A DNA stretch of 37,079 nucleotides from a virus. The stretch lies in IMG/VR virus record IMGVR_UViG_3300031576_000187, positions 1 through 37,079 of that record. One strand, given 5' to 3'. Of the stretch, positions 1-7,313 are shown piece by piece (position 1 is the first letter of the stretch; each line of letters opens with the position of its first letter). The notes below the pieces were generated by a model. The model saw only the letters and a list, made by a program, of their open reading frames with translations, did not search any database and had not been told where the DNA came from. A program made the position numbers and the translations under genes.

Positions 1-367
1 CTGCCCTGCGAAGTCTTTCCATCCCATCCGGCACCGCGTTGGCGGACACCGCTGCTCTAGCTTCCAACATTTGCTCAATGATCTGATACCACTCTCGGCT
101 ACGGTGGTGCGGTGCGCTGTTTTGCAGGAACTTTTCGGCTCTGTTGCGCAGGTCTCGTAGCGGCGGAGCTTCACTCGGCAGCGAGTCGCGGAGGGCGAGG
201 ATGGATGCTGTTGCCGCACGATTGTAAGCATCGCGCGCACCATCAGCAGATTTACCACGTCTACATAATCGGCACAGTCCGCGACGGCCACCATCAATTT
301 CCTCCAACGGAACATGACGTTTGCACCCGCGACACTTGCTCATTATCTGCCTGGTACGCTCAGACAT
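1..367 (-). CDS. Partial zinc-ribbon-like phage protein (C-terminus outside window)
   Basis: An open frame runs from an ATG at 367 to the left edge without a stop, giving at least 122 residues. Near the N-terminus there is a CxxC pair (KCRGC) and about 20 residues later a second one (LCRLC), which suggests a small zinc-binding module; the rest is Arg/Ala-rich and probably helical. The start overlaps the stop of the upstream gene by 8 bases, as is usual in this operon. A second ATG nine codons in is an alternative start. Function unknown; it is the most distal visible gene of the left early operon. Confidence 0.6.
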   Translation of the reverse strand, partial: MSERTRQIMSKCRGCKRHVPLEEIDGGRRGLCRLCRRGKSADGARDAYNRAATASILALRDSLPSEAPPLRDLRNRAEKFLQNSAPHHRSREWYQIIEQMLEARAAVSANAVPDGMERLRRA

Positions 368-563
368 TGCTGCTTTTCTCTGATCGCCTCTTGAGGATAA
401 CAGCAACAGCTTGAAGATAATCTTCCAGCGAAGCTATTGCGAAGCACAGCGGACACATTTCGTTCTCGCTGTTCCAGTGTCGGATAGGTGCGTGCCCATC
501 TTGGCAGAAGTGTGGCGCTCTTTCAGACTGCGCCGCCGTCAATGGCTTTTCGTCGTTGGTCAT
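360..563 (-). CDS. Small Cys/His-containing hypothetical protein
   Basis: 67 residues. It contains a possible metal-binding set: HFCQDGHAPIRH followed by CPLC, i.e. C/H residues spaced like a small zinc finger, then a short helix. A Shine-Dalgarno GGGAG lies about 7 bases before the ATG, and the start overlaps the stop of the upstream gene (ATGA). I do not recognise the family. The coupling to its neighbours and the good ribosome site make it a real gene; function cannot be assigned. Confidence 0.6.
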   Translation of the reverse strand: MTNDEKPLTAAQSERAPHFCQDGHAPIRHWNSENEMCPLCFAIASLEDYLQAVAVILKRRSEKSSNV

Positions 564-823
564 TTCTTTCTCCCGTTCGGAGTGCCGGCTAACAGATGCA
601 CGGCTACGCGCACTGGGACGGGAAGTCGCCAGCCGTGCGGTTGCTCGCGCAAGTCGCGGCGAGTTTTGATGTACCCGTAGTTCTCTTCAATGAAATCCCG
701 CGCCGCTCGTCGCGTCCTGAACAGCACAGGCAGGCAATCTGCATTGATGAGATGCGTGCTGAGCCCTTCATTAAGATGGTTGTTAGACTGCCAGAGCGCA
801 CCCCACACGACGGGCTTAGCCAA
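560..823 (-). CDS. Hypothetical phage protein (87 aa)
   Basis: 87 residues, with a TTG start at 823 that overlaps the end of the upstream gene by 8 bases. The sequence has a compact alpha/beta look (RDFIEENYGYIKTRRDLR) and a basic C-terminus, but no motif that I can assign. The start is the least certain part, because no strong ribosome site precedes it and translation probably depends on coupling. It lies in the accessory end of the leftward early operon. Confidence 0.55.
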   Translation of the reverse strand: MAKPVVWGALWQSNNHLNEGLSTHLINADCLPVLFRTRRAARDFIEENYGYIKTRRDLREQPHGWRLPVPVRVAVHLLAGTPNGRKK

Positions 824-1067
824 TGTCGACGCCGAGCTCGCGCAACGCCGCCTTGCGCTTTTCTTGAAGATGCCTCAGGTAGGCGGTGAACTCGTCGAGG
901 TGCGCGACGATGTCGCACATGATCGTCGTCTCGTCGCTGTCGTCGGTCCATACGAGCAACGTGACGCTTGACGGCTGTTCGTACTTCTCGCCGTCCTTCA
1001 TGGCCTCGGTGATGGAGTTGAGCGAGCGGCGGAGCCATTCGGCTTCTAGAAGTTCGTCGAGAGTCAT
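816..1067 (-). CDS. Hypothetical acidic phage protein (83 aa)
   Basis: 83 residues, ATG at 1067 preceded by AGGAG at good spacing. Predicted mainly helical, with a central beta segment (SVTLLVWTDDSDETTIMCD) and a basic helix (YLRHLQEKRKAALREL) near the C-terminus. No known family recognised. It has its own ribosome site, downstream of the outer-membrane protein gene, and overlaps the next gene by 8 bases. Confidence 0.6.
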   Translation of the reverse strand: MTLDELLEAEWLRRSLNSITEAMKDGEKYEQPSSVTLLVWTDDSDETTIMCDIVAHLDEFTAYLRHLQEKRKAALRELGVDIG

Positions 1068-1092
1068 GGCTTCTTCTCCTATAAAGGACGCT

Positions 1093-1577
1093 CTAGAAAC
1101 TGAGCGAAAGGCCGATGCGCGTAGCGTTGACGTGAGGCAAGCCGAAAGCCTCTGGCGGCGTGTCGATGTAGATCTGCTCGACCTGACCGCTGAAGCGTTT
1201 GGTGAAGTGGTATTTCACGCCGAGGCTCGCGCCCCAGGTGTGCTCCTTCCTGCTCTCGGTCGCGGTTGCCGTGCGCTTGTGCTGGTACTCCACGTTGTAG
1301 GCGCTCGCGCCGAGCAGGAGCTCGAGCTTGTCGGCGAGCGGCGCGCGCAGCCTCGCGGTAACCGATTACCGCGCACCGTCCACTCGTCGAACGTAGCAAT
1401 CGTGTAAATCGAACCAATCTGGTATTCGCCGAGCCTGCCCGCCTCCAGGTCGAACCAGCGCGTCGCGTACCCGATGCTGAGCTCTGGGGTCAGAGTCATC
1501 AGGCTGAGCGTACCGTAGGGCTGGGCGTTGACTGCACCTGCGCCGAGCATGGTAATGATGAGAAGTATTCGTTTCAT
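1093..1577 (-). pseudogene. Outer-membrane beta-barrel protein, frameshifted
   Basis: The gene starts at ATG 1577 after an AGGAG site. It encodes a clear signal peptide (MKRILLIITMLGAGAVNA, cleavage before Gln) and amphipathic beta strands up to about residue 70. The reading then moves to another frame, which runs from about 1365 to 1093 and ends in ...RIGLSLSF, with the terminal Phe typical of outer-membrane barrels recognised by BamA. Joined, the product is about 160 residues, a small 8-strand-type porin-like barrel. The change of frame (equivalent to one missing base) falls exactly in a perfect 8-bp inverted repeat at 1354-1373. It could be a sequencing deletion in a hairpin, a real mutation, or recoding. 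A surface or superinfection role is possible but unproven. Confidence 0.6.
1354..1373. repeat. Perfect 8-bp inverted repeat at the frameshift point
   Basis: CGCGGTAA (1354-1361) and TTACCGCG (1366-1373) are exact complements around a 4-base loop. The hairpin sits where the outer-membrane protein gene loses its frame. It could have caused a sequencing or replication deletion, or could serve as a recoding structure. Confidence 0.7.
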
Positions 1578-1594
1578 GGCGTTGTCTCCTGTCG

Positions 1595-2005
1595 TTATGA
1601 ATTGTCTGAATTAGGTATGGTGGCGCCCTCCTGCGGGACCACGTTGAAGAAGCCGAGCCGCCCCTTGCAAGGCTCAAATTGCATGGGCTTGGGGTCGCGT
1701 AGCAGGAAGCCGTGCGGGCCGAAGAACCATTCCGACTCGCTCTCCGTCACGCAGTCCACCAGTTCGACGGAGCCAACGATGCCGCCACGCGCGAGTGAGT
1801 CGAACGGCGGCAGTAGACGCAACGGATCGACATTGGCCAGCGTGTCTTGACCGTTCCGGTATTCGTCCTTTGTCATGCCATTGCTGGCGTGGATCAGGAA
1901 CCGGCCGCGCACCTTCGTAGGCCAGTCCCGGTTCTCGATGTCCTTGCCGGCGTGTAGGATCATCCAAGCCCATGGTTGCCGGATTGATAGTGCAAGAGTG
2001 GTCAT
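1595..2005 (-). CDS. ASCH domain protein
   Basis: 136 residues from ATG 2005, which overlaps the stop of the upstream Gp37/Gp68 gene (ATGA). The N-terminus (LALSIRQPWAWMILHAGKDIENRDW) followed by VRGRFLIHAS is the signature of the ASCH fold, a PUA-like RNA/nucleotide-binding beta barrel; GKxxENR is the family motif. Some ASCH proteins are RNases or act on modified nucleosides, but the substrate here is unknown. A longer frame could start 12 codons earlier; I prefer ATG 2005 because of the coupling and the family alignment. Its pairing with a DUF5131 protein is frequent in phages and hints at a joint nucleic-acid function. Confidence 0.85.
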   Translation of the reverse strand: MTTLALSIRQPWAWMILHAGKDIENRDWPTKVRGRFLIHASNGMTKDEYRNGQDTLANVDPLRLLPPFDSLARGGIVGSVELVDCVTESESEWFFGPHGFLLRDPKPMQFEPCKGRLGFFNVVPQEGATIPNSDNS

Positions 2006-2877
2006 GCCGGTAATTCCTGCACGCGCAAATTCTCGGGCCACTCGGCCGGGTTGGCGCCGGCGCGGTCTTTAAGCCGCCAGCCTGGTCGCTGCTCCATGAT
2101 TCCGACGAGCTCGTTCCCTGCGCTGGTGTAAGGCTTGCCGGAAAAGGGATTGGAGCCTAGCTGCTTCATGAACACAGGAACATTTGCTGACTTGCATTGA
2201 CGGATGATTTTCACGGCCCAATTTACGTCGAACGGCCGCGCCTTCGCGCCGCCCTGCGCGCTCTCGCCGCCGACAATCGCCCATCGAATCTCGCCGACCA
2301 AGATGCCGCGTACGCTACGAAAAGAGGCGCCGGAACGACAGAATGGCTGAAAGCGCGAGAGGTCGATTGGCCCAAGCTGCGGTTCCAGCGACAGAAAATG
2401 AAGCGCCGCCGGTGTCGCCAGCAGCTTCGGAATGTCCCGGTCGGCCTCCTCCTGGTTGACGACCGACACGCCGAGCCAAAGATTATCTCTCCAACCGACG
2501 TCTGCGATCATGCGAGCGACGTTGCCGATGCGCTTCGTCAGCAGCAGCCACGTCAGGTGTGGTGTCCGGGTAATAAGCAGGAACAAGTCATTGCGCCACT
2601 CGACCGGCACTTCGTTGTCGAACGGATCACACAGCGACGGGAACACGGTCCAGCGTTGGCCGGTGGCCGCTGCCTTCTTGTTCCACTTCAGCGGCTGGTC
2701 CCACTGCTTCGTGCGGTAGCGCGGAACGCCAACGCCCCAATGCTCTGCGCCGCCGTAGCGGTGGCGCTTATCCAACTCGCGGGCGTAGCAGTTGTCGCAC
2801 CCCGGCGAGACTTCGGTGCACCCGATCCAGGGATTCCAGCTCGAGGTCGTCCAGGCGATGCCGGTGGTTTCAGCCAT
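2002..2877 (-). CDS. Phage Gp37/Gp68 family protein (DUF5131), radical-SAM-like
   Basis: 291 residues from ATG 2877. The start MAETTGIAWTTSSWNPWIGC, then the cluster C-x6-C-x2-C (GCTEVSPGCDNCYA), is diagnostic of the Gp37/Gp68 family. The Cys arrangement resembles an iron-sulfur site of radical-SAM-type enzymes. Further family blocks are LLLTKR, LGVSVVNQ, FLSLEPQLGPI and IVGGESAQGGAKARP. The biochemical function of the family is not established; DNA modification or repair has been suggested by resemblance. It overlaps the upstream small gene by 8 bases and the downstream ASCH gene by 4. An in-frame extension upstream lies inside the previous gene and is unlikely to be used. Confidence 0.9.
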   Translation of the reverse strand: MAETTGIAWTTSSWNPWIGCTEVSPGCDNCYARELDKRHRYGGAEHWGVGVPRYRTKQWDQPLKWNKKAAATGQRWTVFPSLCDPFDNEVPVEWRNDLFLLITRTPHLTWLLLTKRIGNVARMIADVGWRDNLWLGVSVVNQEEADRDIPKLLATPAALHFLSLEPQLGPIDLSRFQPFCRSGASFRSVRGILVGEIRWAIVGGESAQGGAKARPFDVNWAVKIIRQCKSANVPVFMKQLGSNPFSGKPYTSAGNELVGIMEQRPGWRLKDRAGANPAEWPENLRVQELPA

Positions 2878-3064
2878 CTTCGCCGCCCTTCCCGAACGCC
2901 TTGTGCTCGATCTGCCGCAGGATCTCCTCCTGCTTCGGCGACAGGCTGCGGTGGTGCTTCCACTCCTCAAGTCGTTCCCGCTCCCAGGAGTTGATGCCGC
3001 TGGAGCCCCATACGCCGGAGCATTCCTTCTCGATCGCGGCGATGCGCTCGGCGATCGTGCTCAT
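2870..3064 (-). CDS. Small helical hypothetical protein
   Basis: 64 residues, ATG 3064 overlapping the upstream stop by 4 bases. The N-terminus (STIAERIAAIEKEC) and the middle (ERERLEEWKHHRSLSPKQEEILRQIEHKAFG) form two helices rich in charged residues, like small phage proteins found beside replication genes. No catalytic motif. Function unknown. Confidence 0.65.
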   Translation of the reverse strand: MSTIAERIAAIEKECSGVWGSSGINSWERERLEEWKHHRSLSPKQEEILRQIEHKAFGKGGEDG

Positions 3065-3519
3065 GCCTGGAGTTCATCATCACGTTCGCGCATCGGCCGC
3101 AGGTCCTTCCGTGGACGGTCATCGCGCATGATGGATTGCAATACCGGCCAGACGCCATCGGTGGCGAAAACGAAAAACATCCCTTGGTAGGCTGTTTTGC
3201 CGTTGCGTGGGTGACCCTGCTTCAGTGCTTCCGCACACATCCGCAGCAGCCACGCATGGAGGCCTTCACCTTCGTGCCTGGTGCGCTTCCAGACTTTCAG
3301 ACAAGTCTGCGAGGCCCGGTCGATGGCGTGACCGGAGAGATCCAGCTCTGGAGTCACGGTGCCGCGCCGGGCCAATTCAGCCTCGGCGTAGATGGCCTCG
3401 CTGTGGTCCGAGTTCACCATCCACTTCAGGTAGCTCACCGGCACGCGGGTGATCCGCTCGCCTTTATGCCGCCCGGTGAGCATACGGTACCCGTGGGTGT
3501 TCGGTGTTTCGTCGCTCAT
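3061..3519 (-). CDS. Hypothetical protein with DUF3820-like N-terminus
   Basis: 152 residues from ATG 3519, which overlaps the upstream stop (ATGA). Residues about 10-45 (GRHKGERITRVPVSYLKWMV) match the pattern of DUF3820-type modules, where a G-x-xKG-x-I-x-x-VP-x-x-YL-x-W core is found in exonuclease-associated and phage proteins. The second half (ASQTCLKVWKRTRHEGEGLHAWL) is basic and helical. A role in DNA metabolism fits the operon but is only inferred. A start eight codons upstream is possible; the coupled ATG is more likely. Confidence 0.65.
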   Translation of the reverse strand: MSDETPNTHGYRMLTGRHKGERITRVPVSYLKWMVNSDHSEAIYAEAELARRGTVTPELDLSGHAIDRASQTCLKVWKRTRHEGEGLHAWLLRMCAEALKQGHPRNGKTAYQGMFFVFATDGVWPVLQSIMRDDRPRKDLRPMRERDDELQA

Positions 3520-4292
3520 AGATCTGCAGGAACGGACTCCCATCCTTGGGTATAGGCGTCCTGCAGTTCCGCGAGATATTCATCCACGAACTGCTTTGAC
3601 AGTCCCAACGTCTTGTAGGCCTGCTCGATTCCGCGCTCGAAATCGCGGTCATCCTCGTGCTTCGCTGCTTCAGCGGACCCGAGCGTTTTCATCTGCGCGG
3701 TGATCTCCGGTGTCAATGCCCCAAGTGTGACGGTATCGGTGACATTGCCGGCGCCGTCGGTCGTCAGTACGGTGATAGTGGCGTTGTCGGCTTTTGCGGT
3801 TTCGTGCAGAGCTCGCGCCGCAGCCGCTGCGCTGTCCTCGGTGTTGAACAGTTCTCCGTCAGCATTATGAACGGTGAGGCGCATCCCATCGGCGAGCAGC
3901 ATCTGGCCCAGCGCCTCGAATTGGCCCTTGTCTGGCTTCACCTGGGCCTTGAATTGCAACTCCACTTTCCCGCCTTTCTTGGCGAAGAAAGTGAAATCCT
4001 TGACGGTGACGCCAATGAACTGGACAGTCGTGTTGTCGGGTTGCTTCATGGCGACAACCATTCCGCGGAAGGCATGGTCCCACTCCACGGCGCCCATCTT
4101 CGAGAAGCGCGGCTCGCCATCCTGGTCGAACATCATCAGGCGCAGTTTCCCGTGGAACGAGATCAGGATGTCATTGCTGATCGTGGCGGCGATCTTGAGA
4201 TCGCAGGCCAACACGCGCCCATCCGCCGGTCCTTCCTTCTTGGCGTTGAGATGTACGAGCCGGCCTTCGCCGTCGAGTTCGAATGGGCTCAT
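3516..4292 (-). CDS. Hypothetical phage early protein (258 aa)
   Basis: 258 residues, ATG 4292, directly after the stop of the upstream gene (TGAATG). The first about 110 residues look like a beta-rich OB-like or jelly-roll domain (VLACDLKIAATISNDILISF, then LMMFDQDGEPRFSKMG). The C-terminal part is helical and acidic (DDRDFERGIEQAYKTLGLSKQFVDEY). No family recognised. The location just after the SSB gene group suggests a role in recombination or replication. Confidence 0.65.
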   Translation of the reverse strand: MSPFELDGEGRLVHLNAKKEGPADGRVLACDLKIAATISNDILISFHGKLRLMMFDQDGEPRFSKMGAVEWDHAFRGMVVAMKQPDNTTVQFIGVTVKDFTFFAKKGGKVELQFKAQVKPDKGQFEALGQMLLADGMRLTVHNADGELFNTEDSAAAAARALHETAKADNATITVLTTDGAGNVTDTVTLGALTPEITAQMKTLGSAEAAKHEDDRDFERGIEQAYKTLGLSKQFVDEYLAELQDAYTQGWESVPADL

Positions 4293-4712
4293 TCAATCCG
4301 GCCACTTCGTCTGGAGCCGCGGCGTGTTGCGCCATTGTTCCGCCATGCGCAACGCCTCCTGCACCTTCTCGTCTGGACAGCCGTGCGACGCGGCGTCCAG
4401 CGCCCACTGACCGATGGCGGCCGGCGCGGCACGGTCTGACTCAACCAGCACGAAGACCCCATACCCGCGTCGCACCGCCTTCAGGTAGCAGGGGTTCACC
4501 TCGAGCGCAGAGAGCAGCGTGTCAATAATCTGCTTCCCGGTGAAGGAATCCACCAAGAGCTCCGGCTGTTTGCGGAACCAGTTGGCGCGCTCGATCGCGG
4601 TGGCGACGGTCATGGGGTGACTGGTGGCCTGCTCGCGGAGTCGCGCGCAATCTGCCAGAACCGCGCGCGCGACCTCGTCGTCGGTTCCCGTTGGTGATGG
4701 TCGCTCGTTCAT
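4293..4712 (-). CDS. Hypothetical phage protein (139 aa)
   Basis: 139 residues from ATG 4712, with AAAGGA about 9 bases upstream. Predicted alpha-helical; contains LVDSFTGKQIIDTLLSALE and a C-terminal RMAEQWRNTPRLQTKW segment. I see no catalytic motif or membrane segment. It lies between SSB and the 258-residue gene in the left operon. Confidence 0.6.
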   Translation of the reverse strand: MNERPSPTGTDDEVARAVLADCARLREQATSHPMTVATAIERANWFRKQPELLVDSFTGKQIIDTLLSALEVNPCYLKAVRRGYGVFVLVESDRAAPAAIGQWALDAASHGCPDEKVQEALRMAEQWRNTPRLQTKWPD

Positions 4713-4730
4713 GCGTTGTTCCTTTCTCCC

Positions 4731-5201
4731 TTAAAATGGAATATCGTCTTCCATGTCATCAAACTTGCTGCCGGTGGGCTTGTGCGTCGCCGGTTGGGCC
4801 TTGCTGCTGGCGGCACCAGTTGTTTGCGGCGCCGGTGCGCTGCGCTCCTGCTCGTCAACCCCGCTGGGGCGGCTGCCGAGCATTTTCAATGTGTCGGCGA
4901 GAACCTCAGTGGTATAGCGGTCCTGCCCCTCCTTGTCCTTCCACTTCCTGGTCCGCAAGCGGCCGTCGACGTAGACCTGCGCGCCTTTCTTCAGGTACTC
5001 GCCAGCGACTTCTGCGAGCCGGCCGCGGAATACAATGCGATGCCACTCGGTTTCTTCCTTCTTCTCCTGAGTGGTTTTGTCCTTCCAGGAGTGGCTGGTG
5101 GCGACGCTGATGTTGGTGATCGCGGTGCCGTCGGGTAGGTAGCGAGTTTCCGGATCGCGCCCAAGATAGCCAATGAGGATGAGCTTGTTGAGAGAGGCCA
5201 T
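4731..5201 (-). CDS. ssb: Single-stranded DNA-binding protein
   Basis: 156 residues from ATG 5201, where TGATG couples it to the preceding gene. The OB-fold core is canonical: [20 protein letters not shown], then [23 protein letters not shown] and [14 protein letters not shown] low-complexity linker follows, and the acidic tip DDMEDDIPF is the conserved interaction tail that recruits partner proteins. It coats single-stranded DNA during phage replication and recombination, and lies in the same operon as Erf and a PD-(D/E)XK nuclease. A longer in-frame start exists upstream inside the previous gene but lacks family support. Confidence 0.97.
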   Translation of the reverse strand: MASLNKLILIGYLGRDPETRYLPDGTAITNISVATSHSWKDKTTQEKKEETEWHRIVFRGRLAEVAGEYLKKGAQVYVDGRLRTRKWKDKEGQDRYTTEVLADTLKMLGSRPSGVDEQERSAPAPQTTGAASSKAQPATHKPTGSKFDDMEDDIPF

Positions 5202-5533
5202 CAGCGCAGCTTCGCTTCGGCGTCGGCGATTGCTTGACGGACTGTTTCCTCGTTCAGCGTCCAATCCTTTGCAGTGATCGGCGCGATAAGCACTTCCTTC
5301 ACTCTCTGGTAGATGCGCCGAGCGCGCACGTCATCGCCGAGGACATCCGCGCAGATGGCAAGTGCAAGCTGCGCCGGGCCGCTCCCGGAGTAACCCCACT
5401 CGAAGCCATCAGGGCTGTGGTTGTACAGATCGTGGCGCTGCGGCAACGGATAATCGCGGCGCTCGCTGCCGTCGTTCTGCGTGCGGACCGTGACGTGCGC
5501 GCCGTGGTAGCGGTATCCGACGTAGGTTTTCAT
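5201..5533 (-). CDS. DUF6166 family protein
   Basis: 110 residues from ATG 5533, overlapping the stop of the KTSC gene by 4 bases. The pattern [13 protein letters not shown], then [20 protein letters not shown] and [13 protein letters not shown], is the DUF6166 signature, a short conserved domain common in phages and plasmids whose role is not known. The C-terminus ([15 protein letters not shown]) is helical. The longer frame upstream reads antisense-like basic sequence and was rejected. Confidence 0.8.
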   Translation of the reverse strand: MKTYVGYRYHGAHVTVRTQNDGSERRDYPLPQRHDLYNHSPDGFEWGYSGSGPAQLALAICADVLGDDVRARRIYQRVKEVLIAPITAKDWTLNEETVRQAIADAEAKLR

Positions 5534-5838
5534 GCCGGCGCCTGCTGTTGGTCCGGTTCTGGTTCCGGCGCCGGTGGCTCCGCGACGCGGATGTACTGGT
5601 GCGCGTCGTTGTTTTTGATGTTGAGACCGAAGAACTTGCCCACGGACTTCGTCTCTTGCAGTTCGGCGTACATTTCCGGCGCCACGTCGGCGTAGTGGTA
5701 CGTCGCGCCGATGCGGTCGCCCTTGCCCTTGAACTGAATAGCGAGGGTTCGTGTGGCCTGGTCGTAGCCGTAGGCGTGGATCAGGCTGCTGGTACACGGC
5801 GTCAGCGCGATGTCGGGGTGCTTCGTGGTTTGTTCCAT
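5530..5838 (-). CDS. KTSC domain protein
   Basis: 102 residues from ATG 5838, preceded by GAGAGG. The segment SSLIHAYGYDQATRTLAIQF, then YHYADVAPEMYAELQETKSVGKFF, matches the KTSC domain, a small beta-sheet domain often found as an accessory module in phage and lysyl-tRNA synthetase-like proteins. The tail is Pro/Glu-rich ([16 protein letters not shown]) and probably disordered. Function in the phage is unknown. A start nine codons upstream lacks a ribosome site. Confidence 0.8.
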   Translation of the reverse strand: MEQTTKHPDIALTPCTSSLIHAYGYDQATRTLAIQFKGKGDRIGATYHYADVAPEMYAELQETKSVGKFFGLNIKNNDAHQYIRVAEPPAPEPEPDQQQAPA

Positions 5839-5878
5839 GTGAGACCTCTCGTTGTTGGTTGGCACTTTCGTGTCTTGG

Positions 5879-6826
5879 CTATCCTCTCGATGTGGCTACC
5901 GGTTTATCCCGCGCGACCATGCCTGGCACGTTGAAATGCTGCTTCTGCGCCTTGGCGATCCTGGTGAGCGACTTCATGTCGAGCGACAGGGTGCCGAGCA
6001 AATCGCGTCTTGCAGCGGGCAGGGCTTCGATGCCAGCGATGGCGGCGACGATGAGCTCCTTCACCTTGTCCTCGTCCATCCCTGGCTTGAACTCGGGGAC
6101 GTAGTTCTCGCGCGATCCGAAACCGGTGAGTTTGGTCTGCTCCTGGACCGGCGGCGCGGCTTGCGCGACGATTGCCCCCTCGAGCTGTGCGGCGGTGGCC
6201 TTTGCTTCTCCGTTCTCGATGGCCGCGACAGCCTTCTCCTGCTGCTTGGCTTCCTCTGCAGCAGCAGCGCGAGCCCTAGCCTCGGCTTCCGCCGCAGCCT
6301 TGGCGTTGCCCTCGCGGCGAAGCCGCTCCGCATCTTCAGCGGCCTTGCGCTTGGCTTCCTCGGCGGCAGCGGCCTTGGCGCGCGCCTCGCGTGCCTGTTC
6401 CTCTGCTCTGGCGCGCTCGGCGGCGGCGCGCTGCTCGGCCTCTTGACGAACCTTGCGCTCGGCGTCCTCGTGGGTGCGGCGCTCGGCGTCGATGCGCTCC
6501 TGCTCCTTCTTTTGGTAGCCGAGAAGCGCGTTCTTCAGGTGCGCCTCGGCGGCCGTGAGCGACTGGCGCGCCGGGTTGAAGAATTCATTGGCGGTGTTGA
6601 CCATCATCCGGGCTGGTTCGATGAACCGCTCCCGCCAGTCCTCGACCAGCTTGAGGCGGCGCTTGATGTCCTTCAGTTCGCTGTTGGCCGCTTGCGCCAT
6701 CTCGGGGCCGTCGATTACGTATTGACGGGCGAGATCCAGCGCGCCGGTCTCGCGGGCGAGGTCTGCTGCCATTTCTGGCGTCATCACCAGTTGCGCGGAG
6801 AGGGGTTTGAGATCAGGAGCGTTCAT
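5879..6826 (-). CDS. Coiled-coil early protein
   Basis: 315 residues from ATG 6826 after a near-perfect ribosome site (AAAGGAGG). Residues 1-105 form a helical N-terminal domain (LARQYVIDGPEMAQAANSEL ... IKRRLKLVEDWRERF). Residues about 110-210 are a long Ala/Glu/Arg heptad coiled coil. The C-terminal ~100 residues contain a globular piece with GFGSRENYVPEFKPGMDEDK and a repeat of helices. Proteins of this type occur beside Erf/RecT and exonuclease genes in phages, probably as recombination accessory or scaffold proteins; the exact role is unknown. The start lies inside the end of the HNH gene. Confidence 0.75.
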   Translation of the reverse strand: MNAPDLKPLSAQLVMTPEMAADLARETGALDLARQYVIDGPEMAQAANSELKDIKRRLKLVEDWRERFIEPARMMVNTANEFFNPARQSLTAAEAHLKNALLGYQKKEQERIDAERRTHEDAERKVRQEAEQRAAAERARAEEQAREARAKAAAAEEAKRKAAEDAERLRREGNAKAAAEAEARARAAAAEEAKQQEKAVAAIENGEAKATAAQLEGAIVAQAAPPVQEQTKLTGFGSRENYVPEFKPGMDEDKVKELIVAAIAGIEALPAARRDLLGTLSLDMKSLTRIAKAQKQHFNVPGMVARDKPVATSRG

Positions 6827-7313
6827 TTGCAACCTCCTTTGAAGGAATGTGTTTCCAGGCTCGGCCTGCCGCGATCGCGCGGATCGCGGTCGGCGTAACA
6901 TCGAACTGCCTCGCCAGCGTGCGATTCTTCGCTCCAGCGGCGAGCAGTCGCTTGATCTCAATAACTTGTACGACCTTCAGCTTCGACGAATGAAGCCGCT
7001 CTCCGCGCGCTTGCCGGCCTTTGGCGAGCTTGTCCGCTATGTTGTCAGCCTGGGTTCCGAGGAATAGGTGATCCGGGTTTACGCAGCTCGGGGTATCGCA
7101 TCTGTGCAAGATATGAAGGCCTGCCGGGATCGCGCCGTTCTTCAGTTCCCAAGAAATGCGATGGGCGCGGATTTGTTTGCCATCGATCTTCAGCAAGCCG
7201 TATCCGTACTGGTGGTGATTACCAGTCCATTGCCAGCAGTCGTTAGCTTGTCGAGCGACTTTCTCCATAAGGCGCTGCTCGAGACTTTTTGCAAGACTAG
7301 GCCACCGTGGCAT
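6813..7313 (-). CDS. HNH endonuclease with C-terminal helix-turn-helix
   Basis: 166 residues from ATG 7313 after GGAGAG. The HNH core is visible: CWQWTGNHHQYGYGLLKIDG, then AHRISWELKNG, ILHRCDTPSCVNPDHLFLGT, with the His, Asn and His of the motif and two Cys. After it comes a homing-type NIADKLAKGR segment and a helix-turn-helix (NRTLARQFDVTPTAIRAIAAGRAW) for DNA binding. This is the architecture of phage HNH homing endonucleases. It starts 17 bases inside the preceding nuclease gene and ends 14 bases inside the next gene, so it could be a selfish insertion. It has not disrupted either neighbour. Confidence 0.9.
   Translation of the reverse strand: MPRWPSLAKSLEQRLMEKVARQANDCWQWTGNHHQYGYGLLKIDGKQIRAHRISWELKNGAIPAGLHILHRCDTPSCVNPDHLFLGTQADNIADKLAKGRQARGERLHSSKLKVVQVIEIKRLLAAGAKNRTLARQFDVTPTAIRAIAAGRAWKHIPSKEVANERS

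Noticed and set aside
112-414. Plus-strand frame at the left end
   Set aside because: The opposite strand holds a continuous frame with CxxC pairs that is coupled to the upstream gene and runs off the window edge.
4945-4962. CAGGAAGTGG on the minus strand within ssb as a CsrA-type site
   Set aside because: No stem around it; the sequence is explained by the conserved TRKWK codons of SSB.
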